DNA from: Bradyrhizobium sp. CCBAU 53338 | GTDB taxonomy: Bacteria; Pseudomonadota; Alphaproteobacteria; Rhizobiales; Xanthobacteraceae | DNA: 64,000 nt | NCBI RefSeq assembly: GCF_015291665.1 | Contig: NZ_CP030049.1 | Coordinates: forward strand, 434,001-498,000 | Direction of reading: 5' to 3' | Part shown: one piece after another, positions 9,045 to 17,105 of the stretch | Layout of the letters: each line of letters begins with the position of its first letter | Numbering within the stretch: the first letter of the stretch is position 1 | The notes under the pieces: generated by a model | Seen by the model: only the letters and a program-made list of their open reading frames with translations | Database searches by the model: none | What the model was told of the DNA's origin: nothing | Translations under genes and position numbers: made by a program

Positions 9045-9728
9045 TCACTGCCCCAACTCCTTGGACCAATTGATCGAATTCACATAGATTCCGAGAGGAT
9101 TTTTGCGCAGCCGATCGGCATCACGCGGCGTTCGGATGACGATGCTCAGGATGGCTGTCCATCGCTCGGTCGAGGCGAGCGAGCCGTTCTCGTAAGCGCG
9201 CTGAATCCATGCGACACGAAAGCTGTCGGGCGAGGCCCGTATGACGCTGGAGACTTCCACCGAGATCTGCGCCTTGCCGAGCCCGGCGAATGGGTCGTTT
9301 GCCCTGGCATATTCATTGAGTGCGACGGCCCCGCGATCGGTCGTGAAGTCGTAGGCCCGGAGCCAATTCTGCCGCAGCACGATGGCATCGGATGGCAGGG
9401 CGCGCACATCTTCGATGAACCGCGCCAGGTGCCAGGCAATTTGTGGATCCGTCGGGTCGTAGTCGGAACTTGCAGGCGAGACCCGCTGAGCTTGACCGAG
9501 CCGGTCGACCTCGACGATCCACGGCGTTATCGTTCCTTGTGTCGATTGCCAGATCAGCCCGCCGGCAAGGCTGCAAGACAGAGCAAGGCAGCCGAACGCC
9601 ATCAAGCGCCAGTTCTTCGCCTGCAGGCGGGCCGAGCCGATGCGCTCGTCCCAGACTTGACCTGCCTTCTGATAAGGGGTGAGTGCCGCCGGCGCGCGGC
9701 CATAATGCGTTGCTGATCTCTTAAACAT
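9045..9728 (-). CDS. trbF: Conjugal transfer protein TrbF (VirB8-like)
   Basis: The 227-aa protein has a short cytoplasmic N-terminus, a single membrane helix (about 44-62) and a periplasmic NTF2-like VirB8 domain, with the family start TPYQKAGQVWDERIGSARLQ and the block GTITPWIVEVDRLGQ. TrbF is an inner-membrane scaffold of the mating channel. The frame is intact and ends 32 bp before trbG. A 458-bp gap on the upstream side separates it from trbL, which is unusual. Confidence 0.95.
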   Translation of the reverse strand: MFKRSATHYGRAPAALTPYQKAGQVWDERIGSARLQAKNWRLMAFGCLALSCSLAGGLIWQSTQGTITPWIVEVDRLGQAQRVSPASSDYDPTDPQIAWHLARFIEDVRALPSDAIVLRQNWLRAYDFTTDRGAVALNEYARANDPFAGLGKAQISVEVSSVIRASPDSFRVAWIQRAYENGSLASTERWTAILSIVIRTPRDADRLRKNPLGIYVNSINWSKELGQ

Positions 9729-10186
9729 TGAACTTCCCCTGAGTATCCCTGATCCATCGTAGCGAGCCGGCAGCAGACGGCGTTTTGCTCATGTCGGCTG
9801 CTCGATGCGGATCACGCGCGCGAACACGCACAAGCACCGTACGATGTGGCAGCTTCTGCACCGCCGGCGGCGAATGCTGCGACTGAGTCCCCTTACTTCC
9901 GGGAGCTGCGCCGGATTGCGCGGCAAAAGAACCGAGCCCAATCCTGCCTTCGCACCCGCGACACCGAGAAGAAGGGGCCGTTGGCGCAGCGACGTGTCGG
10001 ACGGGATCTGGCCATGGATCGCTTGCCAGATCAGAGCTGGCGTCAGCGTCAAGGACAGAATGCGAGAGGCTTGAATGACGCATTGACGACCCAGCCGACG
10101 CACTGCAGAGGACCCACGAGAACAGCTGATCATCGGAACAGGCCGAGCGGAGTTCGACGGCCATGCGCCGTTCTCGGAAATCCCTC
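9729..10186 (-). other. Gap inside the trb operon between trbL and trbF
   Basis: The 458 bp between the trbL stop and the trbF start lie inside an otherwise tightly packed operon. Open minus-strand frames exist here (a 133-codon frame to 9789 and a longer frame to 9721), but their composition is rich in Arg, Ser and Pro and shows no recognisable domain. No IS end or palindrome was recognised. It may be an insertion remnant or a degraded small gene. Confidence 0.4.
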
Positions 10187-11416
10187 TCATCGGCGCTCTT
10201 CCTGGGAGAGATCGACCGAGCTGCCGCTGCCACCGGGATCGCCGGATTTGACTGCATGAACTGCCGCCGATACCCCCCGATCAAGGCCCTGACCTTGCTT
10301 GATGCGCTGAGCCCAAGTGGGGCTACCGCTCGCGGTCTGAGCTGAAGTGCTCGTCGATTGACCGCCTCCGCCAACCGTCGAGGCCATCCTGCGAAGTGGA
10401 CTTGCTGCTGCAGAGGCGGCCGCATTTGCGACGCCCGTGAGGCCGCCACTGCGATATGCCGCTGCGGTGCCCGTGACAGCGCTTGCGCCCATCCTGCCGG
10501 CGCCCACGAGCGCTCCGCCGGCGAGACCTGCCGCACCTGCAGCAAGCCCGGCTGTCGCCACCGCGGCGCCGCCTGCGGCAAGTGCTGTACCGACCGCAGA
10601 TCCTGCGCCGAGTTGCGGCCCACCGGAGACCAGCCCGCTTGCGATGCTCGGTCCGAAGATCCCCAACGCCAACAGCGAGAGCGCCGCAAGAACCAATGTC
10701 ATGGCATCTTCGATGGTCGGTTGGGCGCCGTTGAAGCCCGACGTAAATTGCGAAAACAGTGTTGAGCCGATGCCGACAATCACAGCCAGCACCAGCACCT
10801 TGATGCCTGATGAGACCACGTTGCCGAGGACGCGCTCTGCCGCAAAGGCGGTCTTGCCGAACAGGCCGAAGGGAATCAGCACAAATCCGGCCAATGTAGT
10901 GAGTTTGAACTCGATCAGTGTCACGAAAAGCTGAACGGCCAGAATGAAGAAGGCAAGAAGCACGATTGCCCAGGCAAACAACAGAACCACGATCTGGACG
11001 AAGTTCTCGAAAAAGCTGATGTAGCCAATCAGGCTGGAGATCGAGTCCAGGAGCGGACGGCCTGCATCGAGGCCCACCTGCGCGATCTTGCCCGGCCGCA
11101 CGAAATCGCCGGCCGACAAGCTGGTGCCGGAGGCCTTCAGCCCAAGGCCCGCAAAGCTCTCGAAGACGATACGGGCGAGACTGTTCCAATTTCCGATCAG
11201 GTAAGCAAAAACCCCGACGAAGAGCGTCTTCTTGACCAGCCGCGCGATGATGTCGTCGTCCGCGCCCCAGCTCCAGAACAACGCTGCAAGCGTGATGTCG
11301 ATCGCAGCGAGGGTCGTTGCGAGGTAACCGACCTCCCCGCCCACGAGACCAAAGCCGCTGTCGATGTAGCGTGTAAAAGTCTCCAGGAATTGGTCGATGA
11401 TGCCCGTGCCGGTCAT
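10187..11416 (-). CDS. trbL: Conjugal transfer protein TrbL (VirB6-like channel protein)
   Basis: The start MTGTGIIDQFLETFTRYIDS at 11416 overlaps the trbK stop and gives 409 aa. The N-terminal 260 residues hold five to six hydrophobic helices (VLLFAWAIVLLAFFILAVQL, LTTLAGFVLIPFGLFG). A Gly/Ala-rich segment follows (about 265-350) and then a polar tail, the TrbL/VirB6 layout. TrbL is the polytopic inner-membrane component of the DNA channel. An in-frame upstream ATG would overlap trbK by over 160 bp and is less likely. Confidence 0.92.
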   Translation of the reverse strand: MTGTGIIDQFLETFTRYIDSGFGLVGGEVGYLATTLAAIDITLAALFWSWGADDDIIARLVKKTLFVGVFAYLIGNWNSLARIVFESFAGLGLKASGTSLSAGDFVRPGKIAQVGLDAGRPLLDSISSLIGYISFFENFVQIVVLLFAWAIVLLAFFILAVQLFVTLIEFKLTTLAGFVLIPFGLFGKTAFAAERVLGNVVSSGIKVLVLAVIVGIGSTLFSQFTSGFNGAQPTIEDAMTLVLAALSLLALGIFGPSIASGLVSGGPQLGAGSAVGTALAAGGAAVATAGLAAGAAGLAGGALVGAGRMGASAVTGTAAAYRSGGLTGVANAAASAAASPLRRMASTVGGGGQSTSTSAQTASGSPTWAQRIKQGQGLDRGVSAAVHAVKSGDPGGSGSSVDLSQEERR

Positions 11417-11787
11417 TGGTCGCCCCCTACCGCAGGACGGGCTAGATAGCCTTGAGGCAATCGGCTCTGATCCTTTGCTTCCAAAGCCTCTTCCGCCGAA
11501 GAGCCAACTGACGAACCCTTCGAGTCCGTCTTCTGCCCAAGGAAGCTCCGGCGGCTTTCTGCCCAGACCTTCCGGCAAGTCTCATAGGCATCAGTTTGCG
11601 TGGATGTCACGGCACGGCAACGGATCAGGTCAGCCTCGTGCACACTCGGTATTTGGGCGGTCATCGGCTGGTGTTCGAGCTCACCCGCATGATTCTGCAG
11701 CGTGAGCGTGCATGCGATGATCGCCACTATGCCGCCAAAGACGGTGATTGCGATCGACACCGCCTTGATAGTTTTCGGATCCCTCAT
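11413..11787 (-). CDS. TrbK-type putative entry-exclusion protein
   Basis: This 124-aa protein has an N-terminal signal anchor (MRDPKTIKAVSIAITVFGGI, then VAIIACTLTLQ) and two cysteines in a polar segment (LIRCRAVT, YETCRKVW), the features of the alternative TrbK family found between trbJ and trbL. TrbK proteins block redundant mating into cells already holding the element. The gene overlaps trbJ by 1 bp and trbL by 4 bp, so it is fully embedded in the operon. Entry exclusion is a family-based prediction. Confidence 0.82.
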   Translation of the reverse strand: MRDPKTIKAVSIAITVFGGIVAIIACTLTLQNHAGELEHQPMTAQIPSVHEADLIRCRAVTSTQTDAYETCRKVWAESRRSFLGQKTDSKGSSVGSSAEEALEAKDQSRLPQGYLARPAVGGDQ

Positions 11788-12518
11788 CAGTGAAACATCT
11801 GTACGTTGGAGGATTGATAGCCGGGCCCAGGAGTCAGAAAGCGCTGCAGCTGTTCGCGGCCCTGGTCTTGGGCCGCTGCGCGTTGGGCTGCTTCGAGAGC
11901 CTGTGCCCGGCCGTGGGCCGCGACGGTCGCGGTGAGATCGGCGAGCTGTTGGGCCTGAAGAGCGAGGAGCTGATTACCGGCCTGGGTTGCCTGGAGCGCG
12001 CCGCTGGCGCTCTGGCTCGAGCTCACCAGGGCGGACAGCTGAATGCGATTGGTGTCGAGGTTGCCCACAACGCCGGCTTGGAGGCGAAGAGCGTCCTGAA
12101 GCGCTCCGACGGAGTTCTGCCAGCGCGCCTGCGCTCCCGCAAACAGCGCGGCATCGGACTGGCTGCTTGTTGCCGGCGCATAGCTTGTGGCAAAGGCGTG
12201 GTCGATCTGTTGGACGTCGTAGGCGATGTGCTGCGCCTGACCAAGGAGCTGCTGGGTGCGCTGGATGGAGGTCTGAAGCTGCAGAAGCGAAGAATAGGGC
12301 AGGCTCGCCAGGTTTTTTGCCTGGTTGATCAGCATCTGCGCTTCGTTTTGCAGCGAGGTGATCTGGTTGCTGATCTGCTGCAGCTCGCGAGCGGCGGTCA
12401 ACACGTTCTGAACGTAATTGTTGGGATCGAACACAATCCACTGGGCACGCGCTGTGCCGCTAGAAAAAGCCGATGCAACAAGGATCGTGATGGCGAAACG
12501 CAAGCGTCGAAGGCTCAT
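11787..12518 (-). CDS. trbJ: Conjugal transfer protein TrbJ (VirB5-like)
   Basis: The 243-aa secreted protein has a signal peptide cleaved near ARA-QW (residues 23-26). The TrbJ hallmark FDPNNYVQNVLTAARELQQI follows, then long Gln/Ala-rich coiled-coil helices. TrbJ is a periplasmic or minor pilus component needed for mating. The start overlaps the trbE stop by 4 bases. The frame is intact. Confidence 0.93.
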   Translation of the reverse strand: MSLRRLRFAITILVASAFSSGTARAQWIVFDPNNYVQNVLTAARELQQISNQITSLQNEAQMLINQAKNLASLPYSSLLQLQTSIQRTQQLLGQAQHIAYDVQQIDHAFATSYAPATSSQSDAALFAGAQARWQNSVGALQDALRLQAGVVGNLDTNRIQLSALVSSSQSASGALQATQAGNQLLALQAQQLADLTATVAAHGRAQALEAAQRAAAQDQGREQLQRFLTPGPGYQSSNVQMFH

Positions 12519-14956
12519 CGTGATGACTCCAGATTTTTCAGATTCGGGATGAGGTCGATAGCCCAGCTTGCTCCGCGGTGCTCAAGCCAGACCGCTAGAA
12601 ACCCCTCGGCGCCGTGCTCGGCGACCAGGTGCTCGATTGCGAGTTGATCGGACTTGGCTGATGCGGCTGTAAAGGCGAGTGCGACCTCGCCGAGGCCAAG
12701 CTCGAACATGCGGTTGCCTCGGCGAGACTGGCAATAATAGTCGCGCTTCGGCGTTGCCCTGCTCAGGAGTTCGATTTGGCGATCATTGAGCCCGAACCGG
12801 CGATAGATGGCTGTGATCTGCGGCTCGATCGCGCGCTCGTTTGGCAAGAGCAGCCGCGTCGGGCAGCTCTCGATGATTGCGGGGGCGATTGCCGAGCCGT
12901 CGATGTCGGAAAGGGACTGGGTGGCAAACACCACCGAGGCGTTCTTTTTTCGGAGCGTCTTCAGCCACTCCCGCAACTGTCCTGCGAAATCGGCATCATC
13001 GAGCGCTAGCCACCCCTCGTCGACGATGATCAATGTAGGCCTGCCGTCGAGCCGGTCACCGATCCGGTGAAAAAGATAAGCGAGTACGGCCGGCGCAGCC
13101 CCCGTTCCGATCAGTCCTTCGGTCTCAAATGCCTGGACTGAGGCTTCCCCAAGCCGCTCGAATTCTGCATCCAGCAGCCGCCCATAGGGCCCACCCAGAC
13201 AATAGGGCTGGAGAGCGCGCTTGAGGACGTTCGACTGCAGAAGGACAGAAAGCCCGGTTAGCGTCCGCTCGGGTACCGGTGCCGAGGCAAGCGAGGTCAG
13301 GGCCGACCACAGATGGTCCTTGCCTTCTGGAGAAAGATCGACCTTCTCTCGTGTAAGAAGAGCGGCCACCCAGTCAGTCGCCCAGGCCCGTTCGGCGGGA
13401 TTGTCGATCCAGGCCAGCGGCTGCAATGCGATCGGTGCGCCATCATCGGCCGACAACGCGCCACCAAGGTCGTGCCAATCGCCGCCCATGGCGATCGCGG
13501 CCGCCCGGATCGAGCCGCCAAAATCGAACGCGAACACCTGCGAGCCGGGATAGCGGCGGAACTGAAGGGCCATCAACGCGAGCAGAACCGATTTGCCGGC
13601 GCCGGTCGGTCCCACAACAAGAGTATGCCCGACGTCGCCAACGTGAAGGGAGAAGCGGAATGGCGTCGAGCCTTCCGTCTTGCCAAAGAGCAGCGGCGGC
13701 GCGTTGAAGTGCTGGTCCCTCGCCTCGCCTGCCCAGACGGCAGAGAGAGGAATCATGTGCGCGAGATTCAAGGTGGAGATCGGAGGCTGCCGAACATTGG
13801 CGTAGACATGGCCGGGGAGGCTGCCGAGCCACGCCTCGACGGCATTGACCGTCTCGACCATGCAGGTGAAATCGCGACCCTGAATGACCTTTTCCACTTG
13901 GCGTAGCTTTTCGTCGGCCGCCCTTGCATTCAGATCCCAAACGATGACAGTGGCGGTGACAAAGGCCTCTCCGATCTCGTCGGATCCAAGTTCCTGGAGC
14001 GCGGCGTCCGCGTCCATCGCCTTGTTGTGCGCATCGGTATCCAGCAGCGAGGATGCTTCGTTCGTCATCACCTCCTTCAGGATCGCGGCAATAGACTTCC
14101 GCTTGGCGAACCACTGCCGGCGAATTCGGGTTAGCAGCCTTGTGGCTTCTAGCTTGTCGAGCATGATGGCTCGGCTCGACCAGCGATAGGAGAAGGCAAG
14201 CCGATTGAGGTCATCAAGAATCCCAGGGGTCGTGGCGGTCGGGAAGCCGACGATCGTGAGCACCCGCAAATGCGCCGCTCCCAGCATCGGCTCCAGCCCT
14301 CCCGAGAGCGGCTGATCCGCCAGCAGAGCGTCCAGGTACATCGGGATCTCCGGGACGCGGACACGATGGCGCTTTGTCGAGATCGTCGCGTGAAGATAGG
14401 TCAGTGTTTCGCTGTCATCGAGCCAGCGGCATTCGGGCATGAAGCCTTCGATCAACTGCAGGAGGCGCGCCGTCCGATCAACGAAGCCAGCCAGCACCTG
14501 CCGCGCATCGGCATCTTCGTTGCGAGCGCAGCCCTCATAGAGAAGCCGCTCGGCCCTTGCGGCATCTTCCGGCGGCGGAAGATAAAGGAGCGTAAGATAG
14601 TAGCTCGACTCGTAGTGGACGCCCTCCTCCTCGAACTGGGCCTTGCGCTCGGCGTCAACGAGCGCGGAGGCGACGTCCGGGAACATGCTCGGCGGGTATG
14701 CTCCCGCGGAGTGACGCTGGGCTTCGACGAAGACCGCCCAGCCCGAGCCAAGGCGGCGCAGCGCATTGTTGAGCCGGCCGGCGACTGCGACGAGCTCCGC
14801 CGGTACCGCGCTGTCGAGATCGGGCCCGCGAAATTTGGCCGTGCGTTGGAACGAGCCATCCTTGTTCAGGACAATGCCCTCATCGACCAACGCGGCCCAG
14901 GGAAGGAAGTCCGCAAGGCGGGTGTTCGACTTGCGATATTCGGCAAGATTCAACAT
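12515..14956 (-). CDS. trbE: Conjugal transfer ATPase TrbE (VirB4-like)
   Basis: The start MLNLAEYRKSNTRLADFLPW at 14956 is the family start; the longer frame upstream would run into trbD. The 813-aa protein carries the VirB4 N-terminal domain and a C-terminal RecA-like ATPase with Walker A VGPTGAGKSVLLALMAL and Walker B TLIIVDEGWLALDD. TrbE powers pilus assembly and substrate transfer at the inner membrane. It starts 11 bp after trbD and no frameshift is seen. Confidence 0.96.
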   Translation of the reverse strand: MLNLAEYRKSNTRLADFLPWAALVDEGIVLNKDGSFQRTAKFRGPDLDSAVPAELVAVAGRLNNALRRLGSGWAVFVEAQRHSAGAYPPSMFPDVASALVDAERKAQFEEEGVHYESSYYLTLLYLPPPEDAARAERLLYEGCARNEDADARQVLAGFVDRTARLLQLIEGFMPECRWLDDSETLTYLHATISTKRHRVRVPEIPMYLDALLADQPLSGGLEPMLGAAHLRVLTIVGFPTATTPGILDDLNRLAFSYRWSSRAIMLDKLEATRLLTRIRRQWFAKRKSIAAILKEVMTNEASSLLDTDAHNKAMDADAALQELGSDEIGEAFVTATVIVWDLNARAADEKLRQVEKVIQGRDFTCMVETVNAVEAWLGSLPGHVYANVRQPPISTLNLAHMIPLSAVWAGEARDQHFNAPPLLFGKTEGSTPFRFSLHVGDVGHTLVVGPTGAGKSVLLALMALQFRRYPGSQVFAFDFGGSIRAAAIAMGGDWHDLGGALSADDGAPIALQPLAWIDNPAERAWATDWVAALLTREKVDLSPEGKDHLWSALTSLASAPVPERTLTGLSVLLQSNVLKRALQPYCLGGPYGRLLDAEFERLGEASVQAFETEGLIGTGAAPAVLAYLFHRIGDRLDGRPTLIIVDEGWLALDDADFAGQLREWLKTLRKKNASVVFATQSLSDIDGSAIAPAIIESCPTRLLLPNERAIEPQITAIYRRFGLNDRQIELLSRATPKRDYYCQSRRGNRMFELGLGEVALAFTAASAKSDQLAIEHLVAEHGAEGFLAVWLEHRGASWAIDLIPNLKNLESSR

Positions 14957-14967
14957 GGGAAAGGTTC

Positions 14968-15231
14968 CTAAAGATCGAAATGAGCGGGAATTCGCAGGTG
15001 GCGGTGTACGACCTCGACGAAAGCGGGATCGCGCTTTGCGGCCCATACAGCTGCGGCGTGGCCGAGCGCCCAGAGCAGCAGGCCCGCGATCCACAGGCGC
15101 AATCCCAATCCAAGTGCCGCTGCGAGCGTGCCATTGACGATCGCAACAGCTCTCGGCGCTCCGCCCATCAGGATCGGTTCGGTCAATGCGCGATGCACCG
15201 GCACGAGGAAGCCTGCGACGCCCTCCTGCAT
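14968..15231 (-). CDS. trbD: Conjugal transfer protein TrbD (VirB3-like)
   Basis: The 87-aa protein starts at an ATG that overlaps the trbC stop by one base. It begins MQEGVAGFLVPVHRALTEPI LMGGAPR, the VirB3 signature, and has two hydrophobic helices (about 27-62). TrbD anchors at the inner membrane and works with TrbE. The longer frame through this position extends into unrelated sequence and was not used. Confidence 0.92.
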   Translation of the reverse strand: MQEGVAGFLVPVHRALTEPILMGGAPRAVAIVNGTLAAALGLGLRLWIAGLLLWALGHAAAVWAAKRDPAFVEVVHRHLRIPAHFDL

Positions 15232-15551
15232 CAGATCACCACGCCGCCGCCAAACGAGAAGAACGACAGGAAGAAACTCGAAGCCGCAAAGGCAATCGAC
15301 AGGCCGAAGACGATCTGGATCAGCCGGCGAAAGCCGCCGGACGAATCGCCGAAGGCCAGCGTCAAGCCTGTGACCACGATGATGATGACCGCGATGATCT
15401 TGGCGACAGGCCCCTCGACCGATTGCAGAATCTGGTTGAGCGGCTGCTCCCAGGGCATGTTGGAGCCGGCGGCCATGACGGGGGTAGCGGTCGTGGTCAT
15501 GGCAATCAAGGCCAGGGTGAAAGCTTGCGAAGTCTGGAGGCGATGGTTCAC
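15231..15551 (-). CDS. trbC: TrbC prepilin (VirB2-like)
   Basis: The 106-aa protein has a long signal sequence ending around VMAAGSN (residues 25-31). Two hydrophobic helices (VAKIIAVIIIVVTGLTLAFG and the segment ending FFLSFFSFGG) are joined by a short polar loop (DSSGGFRRL). This is the TrbC/VirB2 pilin architecture. In RP4 the TraF peptidase matures and cyclises TrbC, and a TraF-like gene is present in this window. It overlaps trbB by 4 bases. Confidence 0.93.
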   Translation of the reverse strand: MNHRLQTSQAFTLALIAMTTTATPVMAAGSNMPWEQPLNQILQSVEGPVAKIIAVIIIVVTGLTLAFGDSSGGFRRLIQIVFGLSIAFAASSFFLSFFSFGGGVVI

Positions 15552-16516
15552 TTGAGATCTCCTGCTGGTGAAAGACTGTAGTCGCCGCCCGCACTGATGC
15601 CCTCGACGCGGGCGAGCTCGGCAAGGCGGCGATCGGCGCCGCGCCCCGAAAGGACGGCGATGACATTGATGGTCTCGGCAATGAGCGCGCGCGGGACGGT
15701 GACGACCGCCTCCTGGATGAGCTGCTCCAGGCGACGTAGCGCCCCGAGCGCAGAACCTGCGTGGATCGTGCCGATGCCGCCGGGATGCCCCGTGCCCCAG
15801 GCCTTGAGGAGATCGAGCGCCTCCGCGCCTCGGACCTCACCGATTGGAATTCGATCCGGCCGCAGCCGAAGTGAAGAGCGCACGAGGTCAGACAGCGAGA
15901 CCACGCCGTCCTTGGTTCGCAGAGACACGAGGTTTGCTGCCAGGCATTGCAGCTCCCTGGTATCTTCGATCAGAACGACCCGGTCGGAGGTCTTGGCAAC
16001 CTCCACCAGCAGCGCATTGGTCAGCGTGGTCTTGCCTGTCGACGTGCCGCCCGCGACGAGGATGTTCTGTCGCCCGGCAACGGCGTCCCGCAGCATCGCG
16101 GCTTGACCGGCGCGCATGATCCCGGCGGCGACGTAATCGTCGAGCGTAAAGACAGCGACCGCTGGCTTTCGGATCGCAAAGGTCGGCCGAGCCACGACCG
16201 GCGGCAACAATCCCTCGAACCGCTCTCCGGTTTCCGGCAGCTCGGCCGAGATCCGGGGAGCAGCTCCATGGACCTCTGCACCGACATGATGCGCGACCAG
16301 CCGAATGATGCGCTCCCCGTCCGCAGGTGACAGCTGCTGGCCGGTATCCTCCAAACCGCCGGACAGGCGGTCGATCCAGAGCCGCCCATCGGGATTGAGC
16401 ATCACTTCGATGACGGCATCGTCTTCGAGATAGCGCGCGACCGCAGGCCCGAGCGCGCTGCGCAGCATGCGCGCGCCGCGCGAGATCGCCTCCGCTTGAG
16501 CCGACTGGATTATCAC
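15548..16516 (-). CDS. trbB: Conjugal transfer ATPase TrbB (VirB11-like)
   Basis: The 322-aa protein is a hexameric secretion ATPase with Walker A at about 156-163 (GGTSTGKT), an Asp box ([12 protein letters not shown]), Walker B-type block [20 protein letters not shown] and His box [14 protein letters not shown]. It drives pilus biogenesis from the cytoplasmic face. It is followed directly by trbC, and 153 bp separate it from the copG-type gene upstream. Intact. Confidence 0.96.
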   Translation of the reverse strand: MIIQSAQAEAISRGARMLRSALGPAVARYLEDDAVIEVMLNPDGRLWIDRLSGGLEDTGQQLSPADGERIIRLVAHHVGAEVHGAAPRISAELPETGERFEGLLPPVVARPTFAIRKPAVAVFTLDDYVAAGIMRAGQAAMLRDAVAGRQNILVAGGTSTGKTTLTNALLVEVAKTSDRVVLIEDTRELQCLAANLVSLRTKDGVVSLSDLVRSSLRLRPDRIPIGEVRGAEALDLLKAWGTGHPGGIGTIHAGSALGALRRLEQLIQEAVVTVPRALIAETINVIAVLSGRGADRRLAELARVEGISAGGDYSLSPAGDLK

Positions 16517-16669
16517 GAGAGCCCCATTCGCTTGAGAGCGCCCCCCACGAGCGCCTCAGATGGGGACGATTAGAAAAACCACGATGGAAGATGACGCAAC
16601 AACGTGGCTCGTCGGATCGTAGGCTAGCGTAGAAAGAGAAACATTGGCGCAAAGCCTCAACAACCGATG

Positions 16670-17098
16670 TCAGTTGCTGTCTCCGTCCGCCGGCTGCCGA
16701 ACGATATCTTCGGGAATCTCGCGCAGAAAACTCTGCCCCTTTTGCAGGCGACGGCCGAGCGTCTCGACAAAACCCTCGAAGCGCTCACGCCCCTTGGCTT
16801 GGGCGGCAGCCTGGGCGTCGGAGGGAAGCGGGGGCGTGACTGTCAACCAGAACCGCACGAACAGAGCCAGAGTTTCAGCGGTAAGTCCGAGGTCGCGTTC
16901 GAGGCGTTGCATTTGGCGCGATATCCTGTCGAGACGACGCGAAAAGGCGGCTTCCCGCCGGTCCGAGCCATCTGGGGACAGGAACGAGCTGACTGCCGCC
17001 TCGACGATTGCAGAGCGTGAGATGTTTTTTCGATCGGCAAGTTCCGTGATCTGTGCCAACAGCTCTGGAGGGAAGTAGACGTTCATGCGGTTGCGCAT
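16670..17098 (-). CDS. CopG-type ribbon-helix-helix protein between traG and trbB
   Basis: Start MRNRMNVYFPPELLAQITEL at 17098 is chosen, 7 bp after the traG stop, giving 142 aa. The first 45 residues form a ribbon-helix-helix DNA-binding fold (MNVYFPP strand, RKNISRSAIVEAAVSSFL helices). The rest is a basic amphipathic region (RRLDRISRQMQRLERDLG) and a C-terminal tail. A CopG-type gene between traG and trbB is a conserved feature of this trb family. A role as relaxosome accessory or operon regulator is inference. Confidence 0.85.
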   Translation of the reverse strand: MRNRMNVYFPPELLAQITELADRKNISRSAIVEAAVSSFLSPDGSDRREAAFSRRLDRISRQMQRLERDLGLTAETLALFVRFWLTVTPPLPSDAQAAAQAKGRERFEGFVETLGRRLQKGQSFLREIPEDIVRQPADGDSN

Positions 17099-17105
17099 GA
17101 TCTTC

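Noticed and set aside
9721..10689. A 322-codon minus-strand frame overlapping trbL
   Set aside because: It reads the 3' half of trbL in another frame, is rich in Arg and Ser and has no similarity to transfer proteins. Its part beyond trbL is covered by the gap entry.
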